In this document: positions 1 through 8,200 of the stretch, piece by piece
Layout: every line of letters begins with the position of its first letter
How positions within the stretch are numbered: position 1 is the first letter of the stretch
NCBI GenBank assembly: GCA_009840355.1
Contig: VXNZ01000056.1
Span: forward strand, 124,001 to 188,000
Reading direction: 5' to 3'
From: Chloroflexota bacterium
GTDB taxonomy: Bacteria > Chloroflexota > Dehalococcoidia > Lucifugimonadales > JADFKI01
DNA: 64,000 bases
Program-made: the position numbers and the translations under genes
Notes under the pieces: model-generated
What the model saw: only the letters and a program-made list of their open reading frames with translations
What the model was told of the DNA's origin: nothing
Database searches by the model: none

Positions 1-109
1 GCAGCCCCACGATCCCGATGCCAAAGCCCATAGCGCTGAACACCGTGCAGGCGAAGAACACCACCAGCACGGCGAACACCAATTCCGTCGGGCTTACGGC
101 GTCGAGCAA
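1..109 (-). CDS. N-terminus of a probable TSUP (TauE/SafE-type) membrane permease, cut by the window edge
   Basis: Reading the minus strand from a TTG at 109-107 gives about 36 residues that run off the left edge. They form an acidic start (LDAVSPTE) followed by a long hydrophobic helix (LVFAVLVVFFACTVFSAMGFG) with a glycine-rich turn (GFGIGIVGL). This pattern is typical of the first helix of sulfite-exporter TauE/SafE-family permeases, which move sulfur-containing or organic anions. A GGAG at 118-115 sits five bases before the TTG and supports this start; an in-frame TGA lies a few codons upstream. Only the first helix is visible, so the family call is an inference from composition. Another multi-pass membrane protein is possible. 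Confidence 0.45.
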   Translation of the reverse strand, partial: MLDAVSPTELVFAVLVVFFACTVFSAMGFGIGIVGL

Positions 110-528
110 ATCATCTCCAATTCCGAGACACGCGCTTCAAAACAAAAGCCCGGCCGCTCATGGGAGCTACGTTAATGTGCAAGTCCTGTTTCGTCGGTCT
201 TCGAAGGGTTAGTTGGTCGTCTATGCGATCGTCCTGCTGGGCTTTGGCTTCCAGTCGATGACGAAGTTGGTGTATTACGAGACGCTGCATATCAGGATTG
301 TGGGGAACCGCGCGAAGTACCAGCGCCGTTCGCCTTCCATTATGCTCCAGATCGATTCCCTGTTCGTGTCGCTGCGACTTTGCATAGACCACACGCGATA
401 CTTAGGTTGCACATCGCGAGAATGCTAACAGAGCGACTATACAAAGCGCAATTTGGCGACGGCGGCGGCAATGCTAGCGAGTGGCGTGCAATCGTAACAG
501 ATCGCAGCACATGTTAGAGCGCGCCGTA
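110..528. other. Intergenic stretch after ffh, no convincing gene
   Basis: This 419-base gap lies downstream of ffh and upstream of the edge permease. A 93-codon minus-strand frame ends at 111 and short plus-strand frames cross the region. None shows a recognisable motif, a good ribosome site or a family resemblance. I looked for an SRP RNA, because ffh is adjacent, and did not recognise one. Confidence 0.4.
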
Positions 529-1917
529 TCAGCGCATGTTCGGCATGTTCAGGATGTTCCCCTGCTGGCGCATCATGCGGCGCATCTTTTTGCTCTGGCG
601 CTTGCTGCCTTTACCGCTGCTCACGCCCATGAACTGGCGCATCATCTTCTGCATTTGGCTGAACTGATTGAGCAGCTGGTTGACATCCTGCGGCGTCGTG
701 CCGCTGCCGCGCGCGATGCGCCGCCTGCGACTGCCGCCGATAATCTCCGGGCGGCGGCGTTCTTCGGGCGTCATGGAGCGTATGATCGCCTCGGTCTTGA
801 CCAAGTGGCTGCCGTCTAGTTCGTCCACGGAAATCTTGCCCTTCATCGCGGAGAAGCCGGGCACCATTTCCAGCACTTGGCTTATGGGTCCCATCTGCTT
901 GAGTTGCTGAAGCTGCCCTAGGAAATCGTCAAGGTCGAATGTCGCCTGGCGTATCTTGCGCTCCATCTCGGCGGCTTCGTCTTCGTCGAAGGAAGCCTGC
1001 GCCTTGTCGATGAGCGTCAGCATGTCGCCCATTCCGAGAATGCGCGAGGCGAGCCTGTCCGGGTAGAATGCTTCCAGCGCGTCCGCGCGCTCGCCCGTGC
1101 CCATGAACTTGATAGGCACGCCGGTTACCGAAGTTATTGACAGCGCCGCGCCGCCACGCGCATCGCCGTCCATCTTGGTCATAATCAACCCGGTCAAGCC
1201 TATGCGGTCGTGGAACTGCTTGGCGGCTTCGACGGCTTCCTGACCCGTCATCGCGTCCACGACGAGCAGCGTTTCGTCAGGCGATACGGCGTCTTTCACC
1301 GATTCCAATTCGGACATCAGTTCGTCATCAACCTGAAATCTGCCAGCCGTGTCAACGATAGCCCATGCCGCGTTCAACTCGGCGGCGCGTTTCACACCGT
1401 CTTTGGCGACTTTGGGTGTATTTCCGGATTTCGAATCCTGATAGACCGACACATCAATCTGCCCGCCCAGCGTTTCGAGTTGCTGAATGGCGGCGGGACG
1501 TTGCAAGTCGGCGGCGACCATCACCGGTAGCTGACCGTCTTGCTTCAGATGCCGCGCGAGTTTCGCGGACGCGGTGGTTTTGCCCGCGCCGTTTAGCCCG
1601 ACCATGAGGATGACAGACGGACGGCGCGGACCGGATTCGAGGCGATGTACCTTACCGCCGAGGATGTCCACGAGCGCGTCATTGGTAATCTTGACGACCT
1701 GCTGTCCCGGCGACAGGCTCTTCAGCACATCGGACTTCAGCGCCTCTTCGCGAATGCGAGCGATGAACTCGCGGGCGACGCCGAAGTTCACATCGGCTTC
1801 GAGCAGCGCCATACGCACTTCACGCAGCGCCTCGTCCACATCGCACTCGGTCAGCCTGCCCTTGTTTCCAAGGCGGCCGAATACGCCGTTCAGCTTGTCT
1901 GATAGAGCCTCAAACAT
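529..1917 (-). CDS. ffh: Signal recognition particle GTPase Ffh
   Basis: Ffh binds SRP RNA and signal sequences of nascent membrane proteins and delivers ribosomes to FtsY. The 462 residues match the usual length. The order is N-domain (1-90), G-domain with P-loop GLNGAGKTT (107-115), DTAGR (about 188-192) and TKMDGDARGG (about 247-256), then the methionine-rich M-domain with QLKQMGPISQVLEMVPG, and a basic Met-rich tail (MRRMMRQQ). The ATG at 1917 follows AAAGGA at a 6-base spacing. Its neighbours hrcA and the surface-protein genes lie upstream on the same strand. All expected motifs are intact, so the gene should be functional. Confidence 0.97.
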   Translation of the reverse strand: MFEALSDKLNGVFGRLGNKGRLTECDVDEALREVRMALLEADVNFGVAREFIARIREEALKSDVLKSLSPGQQVVKITNDALVDILGGKVHRLESGPRRPSVILMVGLNGAGKTTASAKLARHLKQDGQLPVMVAADLQRPAAIQQLETLGGQIDVSVYQDSKSGNTPKVAKDGVKRAAELNAAWAIVDTAGRFQVDDELMSELESVKDAVSPDETLLVVDAMTGQEAVEAAKQFHDRIGLTGLIMTKMDGDARGGAALSITSVTGVPIKFMGTGERADALEAFYPDRLASRILGMGDMLTLIDKAQASFDEDEAAEMERKIRQATFDLDDFLGQLQQLKQMGPISQVLEMVPGFSAMKGKISVDELDGSHLVKTEAIIRSMTPEERRRPEIIGGSRRRRIARGSGTTPQDVNQLLNQFSQMQKMMRQFMGVSSGKGSKRQSKKMRRMMRQQGNILNMPNMR

Positions 1918-2011
1918 CTTCTGTCCTTTGCGGTTGCCGCCGCTTTCATGGGTCTAATGGGAATGCAGATTAACAGGTCAGGCGGCGAAAAGGGGATAAT
2001 ACACGGCGCGG

Positions 2012-3037
2012 TTAATCGACATATACGTTCTCAAGCAGTTCGCTCATCGCGGACGAGACGAACCTGACGCCCGCGATTGTCCGCGTGTATTCCATGCGCG
2101 TGGGTCCAACGACGCCTAGTGCGCCGACTGCGCGATGCGGCAGTCCGTATTGACACACAACCACGCTCAGCGGCGATAGCGCGTCGTCCGGGTGCTCGTG
2201 TCCGATTATGACGCGCACGATGCCGCCCTCGGGCGTCTCCGACAGGATTGTCTGCGCTAGGCTGCCGTCCTCCACGCCCTCTACAATGGCGCGCGCGCGT
2301 TCGTTTTCGGCGAATTCAGGCTGGGAGAGCAGATTGCGTATTCCATCGACATAGTGGTCTCTGAACGCCGTCTTCTCTTCCGCTTGCAGCACGGTAACCG
2401 TCGCATCGACAAATTCCTCTTCGAGCGGCGTCAGGTGCATCACCTGCGATTCGATTTCGTGCTGGTTGTGCCCTGTTAGATATGACCGCAGCCGCGCGGT
2501 TGACTCTTCCAGTTCGTCCATTTCCATCGGGTGCGGCAGACGAATGAGCTGGCGGTGAATTCGCGCCTGCTCCAGCACTACAATGAGCATGACCAACAGG
2601 TCTTGGATGTGCACCAAGTCGAGGTGATGCACGCGGGTTTCGCGCGCCTTTGGGAAGGTGGAAATCGCCATGTTGCCCACCAGACCGGACAGCACCGCCG
2701 CGGACACATTCGCCCATTCGTCGAGGTTCTGCAGGATGTTCTGCAGGCGTTCTCGCGCGTCTTCTCGGATGCTATGCGGGATAGTCGTCGCAAGCACCGG
2801 CTCGATGGATTCGACGAAGAAACGATACGCCTTGTCGAGTGGGACGCTGCCCGCCGATGTGTGCGGGTTGGCGAGATAGCCCATATCCTTCAGCACGGCG
2901 ACATCGTTGCGCACCGTGGCGGAGCTGACATTCAGCTCGTGGCTGCGCGCGACCGCCTCAGACGCGACGGGCATCGCGGTGCGCGTGTAGCCGCCGACGA
3001 TGATTTTCAGTATGAGTTCTTGTCTTTTCGTGAGCAT
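2012..3037 (-). CDS. hrcA: Heat-inducible transcription repressor HrcA
   Basis: HrcA represses class I heat-shock operons (groE, dnaK) by binding CIRCE operators and is tuned by GroEL. The chosen start, ATG at 3037, gives 341 residues. It begins MLTKRQELILKIIV, the usual winged-helix opening, and continues through SSATVRNDVAVLKDMGYL, the recognition region. The GAF-like and insert domains follow, and the end is VSSAMSELLENVYVD. The reading frame extends 62 codons further upstream to 3223, but that part is not HrcA-like and would overlap the end of the LRR gene. No chaperone gene is adjacent and I found no CIRCE-like inverted repeat nearby, so its targets lie elsewhere. Confidence 0.93.
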   Translation of the reverse strand: MLTKRQELILKIIVGGYTRTAMPVASEAVARSHELNVSSATVRNDVAVLKDMGYLANPHTSAGSVPLDKAYRFFVESIEPVLATTIPHSIREDARERLQNILQNLDEWANVSAAVLSGLVGNMAISTFPKARETRVHHLDLVHIQDLLVMLIVVLEQARIHRQLIRLPHPMEMDELEESTARLRSYLTGHNQHEIESQVMHLTPLEEEFVDATVTVLQAEEKTAFRDHYVDGIRNLLSQPEFAENERARAIVEGVEDGSLAQTILSETPEGGIVRVIIGHEHPDDALSPLSVVVCQYGLPHRAVGALGVVGPTRMEYTRTIAGVRFVSSAMSELLENVYVD

Positions 3038-3188
3038 AAGCGCACTCGGCCAAGATACAAGATGCCACTTGCGGAAGGTAGTATCTTCACATTCTACAAT
3101 CGCCGCCGCTGCCAAACAAGGCTTGCCTGTCCGATTGGCAATCTCGCCCCAGCTCACTGGTGATAATGCGCTTACATGCGCCGCCCCA

Positions 3189-6100
3189 TCACTCATCCGA
3201 CTCCGAACACAACGGCAGCCCATCTATGTTCGAATCGCCTTGCTTAATCATTGCCAAATCGTGGTGCGCAATGTCTTCCAATGCGTCAGGTATGCAGCCT
3301 TCCAGCGCATTGCCGGACAGACTGATATTTGCCAATCTTTCAAGCATCGTCAGTTCAGTCGGTATCTCGCCAGTCAGCATGTTGTCCGCCAACAGCAGCG
3401 CCTGAAGGTTAGCGAGATTGCCAATTTCCTGCGGTATCTCGCCATGCAGATTGTTGCCATCCAACAACAGCGTCTTAAGGTCAGTGAGAGTGCCGATTTC
3501 GTCAGGGATGCCGCCGTAAGGCATGGCGTCGTCCCCAACTATGTCGCTGCCTAGCATGTTGTTGGACAGTTTGAGATTTGCCAGTTTCACAAGATGCTTG
3601 ATGTCAGGCGGTATCACGCCAGTCAGCGGGTCTGGCGTCGTAGTGTTGTCCTCTCTGCTAAGGTCCAAGCCTTCGACGCGGGACTGCGTCGTGCCGACTG
3701 TGATGCCTTCCCACATCTTGATTGGGACGCCAACAGCCCAGTTCAGTGTGCGGGCGCCGTCTTCGCCTTGCAGCATTTCCTGCAGCGACAGAAGCGTATT
3801 ACAGTCGGACACAAGCCTATCGTGTGCCGCGCCATTTGCAACTTGAACCGCCATAGAATCGGCGCACTCGCCTCCGCCGCAATACTCTAAGTCTAGCACT
3901 CTGAAGTCATTTCTTGGGATGTCTTTCAATTCCTTAGGTATGCATCCGACAAACTCATTGCCGCGAAGATACAGGTCGCTCAAGTTCGAGATGTCGCCGA
4001 GTTCATCAGGAATTTCGCCACTCAGCGTGTTGTCCGCAAGAGCTAGGACTCGCAGATTGACGAGACTTCCCAGTTCAGGTGGCAGATGTCCGCTGAGCAT
4101 GTTTCTTTCGAGCGAGAGGTTCTCTAGCAAGGAGATTCCCGCTAATTCCGGCGGTATCTCGCCGCTCAGCATGTTGTCGTCGAGATGCAGGGATCTCAAA
4201 TTTGGAAGACTTCCCAATTCACCCGGAATGGCGCCGGTCAGTCTGTTGTCTTTAAGATCGAGAGAAGCCAATTCCTCCAATATGCTCAACTCTGGCGGAA
4301 TCTCGCCGCTTATCATGTTGCCTTTCAATGACACATAATGCAGGGATGACATGTCGCCAATTGCTGACGGTATCGCGCCGGAGATTGAGTTATTACCAAG
4401 GATTAGAATTTGCAATTTGGTGAGTTTGCCAAAAGACGAAGGCAATGAATCGCTCAGATTGTTGTCGTCTAGTTGCAGCACTGACAGCTCGTCAAGTTCG
4501 CTTAGTTGCGACGACATCCGGCCGTTGAGTCCACGGCTAGGCAATGCCAGCCTAATTACTCTGCGTGGCAAGCCACTAATAGTTATGCCTTCCCACTCCT
4601 CTATCGGCTTATCGAGAGACCAGTTGAGTCGCGCCACATCTTCGCCAAGCGTGCCTTCAAGTAAGATCCGCGCATCTAATAGGGCGTTGCAATCCCCAAC
4701 AAGTCCTGCATTTTCGAAGGGATTGGGCACAGCGGGCTTGTCAAAGCATATGCCACTAGGGCAGAAGGGCAGACCGAGACGGGCTGTGTCATTGTCAGCG
4801 ACAGCTTCAAAACTCGACGGCACGCAGCCGCTGAACGAATTGCCCGCAATTTTGACATCTTCCAAATGGGATAGCCGATCCAACTCGGTAGGTATTGCGC
4901 CAGTTAGCTGATTATCAGCAAGATCCAACACTCTGAGGTGATGGAGATCGCTAAACCCAGCAGGTATTTCGCCGGTTAGATCGTTATTGCCAAGACGCAG
5001 GACTTGGAGACGGACGAGGCTTGTCAAGCCGTGCGGTATCACTCCGTCCAGTTCGTTATCTTTTAGTGTTAGTGTTTCCAGTGCCAAGAGATTGCCCAGT
5101 TCAGCGGGTATAATCCCGCTCAATCGGTTGGAATCGAGCTCCAATACGGTCAGATTATCGAGCGTGCCAAGTTCGCCGGGAATCTCGCCATACAGCCCAT
5201 TGTCTGACAGCGACAAGGTTTCCAAACCGGATAGCGATTCGAGTTGGGTGGGAATAACGCCATTCAACCCACTGCCGGCGAGCGCCAATTCCGTCACGCG
5301 CAACGGCGAGCCGCCGGTCGTGACGCCTTGCCAGTCATCCATCGGTACATCCGCTGCCCAGTTCAACAGCCCGCGTCCATCGAGTGTAGGTCGCAGTTCC
5401 AATAGGACCTCGCACTCCGCGACCAGTTGGACATTGGTTTCGGGATCCTGCACCGCCCCACCGGTGAGGCAGTCAGGTTCCTCGCCCGCTCCCGACAGAC
5501 CACTGACAACCAGCCTGAATCTGCCAGTCTTTTCCGCAGCATAGGTCGTAGCTTCTATGGTGTATTCGCCAGCAGGGAGCTCTCCCGTCCGGATCGAGGA
5601 GTTCAAGTCAACTCTAGGCAGAGCATCGTCATTCTCCGCGACTATATCGCCGTTGCTACCGACACCTCTCATGAGATATAGGTAGGTGTCAACTTCCGAT
5701 GTCAGCGAAATGGATATAGTCGTAGGTTCATCGAGAGTGAATGTGAAGTATCGGGCATAATAGTCCCCGGTCCCGGGCCTACTGCTGAGGGGTCTGTTCA
5801 TTGAAAGACAATTATCATCCTCAATCCAATCTCCCTGACTAACTCTGCCTTCAATCGCTCTGCCGCAGTCCCCTAGCGGTAAGGGAGTGGCGGTCGGAGT
5901 GGGCGTAGGCATCTGCGGACCAGGGTCAGTCTCGGTAATTCGTAGCCGAAGCGACACTTGCGTGGATGCTCCGCTCTCGGCGCTTGCCAGTACCTCAACG
6001 GAGAATGTGTCCTGTGTCTCGCTATCAAGCGTCACGCCTTCCTTGAGCAACAGATGCGCTCGATGGTTGCCTTCGTCGCTCATTCCCGCCGGCACCAGCA

Positions 6101-6467
6101 AGAAGTTCGCAGAATCGGAGGTTTCGCGCAGCGCAAAGGTTACATCGCCATTTTCACTGGTGAATGCTTCAAAAACACTAATGGCCTCGTTCGCTCGCTC
6201 GACATGCCAGTCTTCCGGAATAGCGGTTTCGACCACAATCACGGGTCCCGCGACAAACGGTGTTGCGTTAGGGACTACTACCGTTGGAGTAGGTGGCGGG
6301 GTCTCTGTTGGTGTCGCGGTGGGTGTAGTTGTAGCGGATGGTTGTATCTGCGCGCCAGCGCCACCGCTGCCAAGCGCCAAGAGTCCAAACAGACCTGCGG
6401 ATACCAAGACCGCCAGAACAAGAGCCGTGAAAGGCTTGGATGCAGCAAACAAGTCAGCGATTTTCAT
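3189..6467 (-). CDS. Secreted leucine-rich-repeat protein with three LRR modules
   Basis: A 1092-residue exported protein. A signal peptide (about 1-40, hydrophobic ALVLAVLVSAGLFGLLAL) is followed by a Thr/Pro linker (TPTATPTETPPPTPT) and a cadherin-like segment (about 80-185). A second TPTPT linker leads to a PPC-like beta-sandwich (about 205-330, YYARYFTFTLDEPTTISI). Three consecutive LRR modules follow. Each opens with a Cys-containing cap ending LNWxxxxPxxxWxGIT and then carries plant-type repeats (LxxLxxLxLxxNxLxGxIPxEL), roughly 6-11 per module; the first two close with a Cys. The role is probably binding of proteins or glycans at the cell surface (inference). AAAGGG precedes the ATG. 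It is the most downstream of the four surface-protein genes. Confidence 0.85.
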   Translation of the reverse strand: MKIADLFAASKPFTALVLAVLVSAGLFGLLALGSGGAGAQIQPSATTTPTATPTETPPPTPTVVVPNATPFVAGPVIVVETAIPEDWHVERANEAISVFEAFTSENGDVTFALRETSDSANFLLVPAGMSDEGNHRAHLLLKEGVTLDSETQDTFSVEVLASAESGASTQVSLRLRITETDPGPQMPTPTPTATPLPLGDCGRAIEGRVSQGDWIEDDNCLSMNRPLSSRPGTGDYYARYFTFTLDEPTTISISLTSEVDTYLYLMRGVGSNGDIVAENDDALPRVDLNSSIRTGELPAGEYTIEATTYAAEKTGRFRLVVSGLSGAGEEPDCLTGGAVQDPETNVQLVAECEVLLELRPTLDGRGLLNWAADVPMDDWQGVTTGGSPLRVTELALAGSGLNGVIPTQLESLSGLETLSLSDNGLYGEIPGELGTLDNLTVLELDSNRLSGIIPAELGNLLALETLTLKDNELDGVIPHGLTSLVRLQVLRLGNNDLTGEIPAGFSDLHHLRVLDLADNQLTGAIPTELDRLSHLEDVKIAGNSFSGCVPSSFEAVADNDTARLGLPFCPSGICFDKPAVPNPFENAGLVGDCNALLDARILLEGTLGEDVARLNWSLDKPIEEWEGITISGLPRRVIRLALPSRGLNGRMSSQLSELDELSVLQLDDNNLSDSLPSSFGKLTKLQILILGNNSISGAIPSAIGDMSSLHYVSLKGNMISGEIPPELSILEELASLDLKDNRLTGAIPGELGSLPNLRSLHLDDNMLSGEIPPELAGISLLENLSLERNMLSGHLPPELGSLVNLRVLALADNTLSGEIPDELGDISNLSDLYLRGNEFVGCIPKELKDIPRNDFRVLDLEYCGGGECADSMAVQVANGAAHDRLVSDCNTLLSLQEMLQGEDGARTLNWAVGVPIKMWEGITVGTTQSRVEGLDLSREDNTTTPDPLTGVIPPDIKHLVKLANLKLSNNMLGSDIVGDDAMPYGGIPDEIGTLTDLKTLLLDGNNLHGEIPQEIGNLANLQALLLADNMLTGEIPTELTMLERLANISLSGNALEGCIPDALEDIAHHDLAMIKQGDSNIDGLPLCSESDE

Positions 6468-6620
6468 ATTGCCCTTTCAGCGCCGTTGATATTCACGAAG
6501 GCGGCACTTGCATCAGTATTATTGATAGTGCCGCCCTACATTTAACGCCAAATTGCAGCCGCCGTCTATACTTATCGCCGAACTGCCTCCAATCAGGCAT
6601 CAAGCCATGCAGACGAGACG

Positions 6621-6655
6621 AAAAGAGAGGCTCTTGCCGTTGCAAAGAGCCTCTC
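6621..6655 (-). terminator. Rho-independent terminator downstream of the Pro/Thr-stalk protein gene
   Basis: On the minus strand an 11-bp perfect stem (GAGAGGCTCTT paired with AAGAGCCTCTC) encloses a 9-base loop and is followed by TTTT. It lies 74 bases past the stop of the gene at 6729-7850 and upstream of the LRR gene, so the two are probably separate transcription units. Confidence 0.8.
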
Positions 6656-6728
6656 AATTGATAAACGATGACCGAACCGCCGCCGCGACACCCCCATAAG
6701 CAAAAGGCTTAGGCGCGTCTAAACGGCT

Positions 6729-7850
6729 CTATTCCCGTCTTCGCTTGCCACGCACATACTTAACGCCGCCAAGCATCACAAGCGGAGCGAACAGCAGCAT
6801 CAAGTTCGCCGCGGACTCCTCGAAGGGCAGCTGTGTCGTACTGGAGCATATCCCTCCGCCTTCACCTTCAGAATCTTCGTCATCTTCAGAAGATGTGGTC
6901 ACAACCGGCTCAGGCGTGGGCGTGGGCGGTAGCGGCGTGCTGGTGGGCACGGGTGTCGCCGTAGGTTCCGGCGTAGCAGTCGGCGGAATAGGCGTGTTCG
7001 TCGGCACGGGCGTCGCCGTAGGTTCTGGCGTAGCAGTCGGCGGAACAGGCGTGTTCGTCGGCACGGGCGTCGCCGTAGGTTCTGGCGTAGCAGTAGGTAT
7101 CGGTGTATCCGTCGGGATCGGCGTGGGAGTATCGGGGATACTTTCGAATACTAGATTTACCTCATTTCGTGAACCGGGCTCAAACACGCCGGATGCAGGC
7201 GGAGTTGAAGGGCGTCCATTGAGGAAGAACTCTACGGGCAAGCCGATCAATTCTTCATCGTCCGTCAATATGACAAGATTGATGAACTGCCCATTGGACA
7301 GAATCGCTGCCGGCGGGCTCTGGTAGGGACCCACACGGGCAACGAGCAGCATATTCTCAGATACGGTTCGCCCCGCGACGACGATGGTTCCCGAGTAAGT
7401 CGCGGGCAACACGGGCACCGGCGTGGGGGTCAGAGTCGCCACCGGAATCTCATTGAATGTCAGTTCAAAGTTGAACTCATTCACACCTGGGGCATGCCGC
7501 AGGCGTTCATTCGCCTCAACGCCCTCAAGGTAGAAAGCAATTTCCTCGCCAATGAAACGCGAATCCGGAGGGGCTACCTTAATCAAATACGTCTGGTCAA
7601 CCACCTCTACAGGAGGCGTCTCATAGACGAACCCTCCCTTAGTAATCTTCGCAACTACCTTAAAGCCATCCGGAGCGCCAACTGCCTCCCCGGTGACAAC
7701 CATCGGGATCTGCGGCACGCTAGCTAGAGGGGTTTCAGTCGCAGAGGGCGTACCTGTCTGCGCGAATATGTCCCTGTCGGGAATCGCGAACAGCGCCATA
7801 GCGAGCACAAACACGCCCAATAATCCTACCAGTGAATAACCAATCTTCAT
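6729..7850 (-). CDS. Secreted protein with Pro/Thr stalk and C-terminal membrane anchor
   Basis: A 373-residue protein of unknown function. It has a signal peptide ([19 protein letters not shown], cleavage likely near FAQ) and two related beta-rich segments, each with a VxGxxV…FxLxG pattern (about 50-150 and 155-240). A long stalk of TPxPTxTPxP repeats (about 245-320) is followed by an acidic [11 protein letters not shown] stretch. The C-terminal hydrophobic segment ([14 protein letters not shown]) is followed by the basic tail [10 protein letters not shown]. That tripartite end (short motif near LPFEES, helix, Arg/Lys tail) resembles a surface-sorting signal, although no canonical LPXTG is present. 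Sortase-type processing is therefore only a guess. The stalk arises from a 57-bp DNA repeat. Confidence 0.75.
   Translation of the reverse strand: MKIGYSLVGLLGVFVLAMALFAIPDRDIFAQTGTPSATETPLASVPQIPMVVTGEAVGAPDGFKVVAKITKGGFVYETPPVEVVDQTYLIKVAPPDSRFIGEEIAFYLEGVEANERLRHAPGVNEFNFELTFNEIPVATLTPTPVPVLPATYSGTIVVAGRTVSENMLLVARVGPYQSPPAAILSNGQFINLVILTDDEELIGLPVEFFLNGRPSTPPASGVFEPGSRNEVNLVFESIPDTPTPIPTDTPIPTATPEPTATPVPTNTPVPPTATPEPTATPVPTNTPIPPTATPEPTATPVPTSTPLPPTPTPEPVVTTSSEDDEDSEGEGGGICSSTTQLPFEESAANLMLLFAPLVMLGGVKYVRGKRRRE
6904..7125 (-). repeat. 57-bp tandem repeat encoding the Pro/Thr stalk
   Basis: Units starting near 6961 and 7018 are almost identical over 57 bases, with diverged copies on either side from 6904 and after 7075. 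Each unit encodes 19 residues of the [11 protein letters not shown] type. The near-identity of neighbouring units points to recent slippage or unequal recombination, so stalk length is likely to vary between strains. Confidence 0.85.
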
Positions 7851-8057
7851 AGCTCTCTTCTCTCGCCCAGCGTCGTATCGCCATGGGCATCACTTCAGAA
7901 TTGAATCTTTTTCAGAACACAACCCTTACATTATAGCCAGCAATCGCCGATTCCGTCCATACAAATTACGCGGGTACGATTGCCAACCTGCACTCTGCGA
8001 CACGCGGTGAGAGCACCAGCGATGCCCGCGTTCAGCAGGGCAAACGTCGATACGCCC

Positions 8058-8094
8058 AAAAAAGTCCCCCAACCGAATAAACGGAAGGGGGACT
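8058..8094 (-). terminator. Rho-independent terminator after the cadherin-repeat gene
   Basis: On the minus strand AGTCCCCC (8094-8087) pairs with GGGGGACT (8070-8063), with an inner CCG/CGG pairing in the loop, followed by six T. A second weaker hairpin (TCCCCG with CGGGGA, about 8161-8182) lies just past the stop codon of the 8201-14359 gene. The rest of the gap 7851-8200 shows no gene. Confidence 0.85.
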
Positions 8095-8200
8095 CTGCTT
8101 TGTCTTAAAGTTGTCTTACATGCCTACTATGGGTCGATTCGTAGTCTTGGGCGAATTGCCTCCCCGCCCGTTGCCGAACGGGGAAGCCTTTCGTTTAATC

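Noticed and set aside
2950-3200. CIRCE operator near hrcA
   Set aside because: No inverted repeat with GCACTC and GAGTGC at the correct spacing was found here.
3038-3223. 62-codon N-terminal extension of hrcA
   Set aside because: The HrcA pattern begins at MLTKRQE (3037), and the extension overlaps the LRR gene and is not HrcA-like.
6904-7125. CRISPR-like or satellite repeat
   Set aside because: It is a tandem coding repeat in the Pro/Thr stalk.
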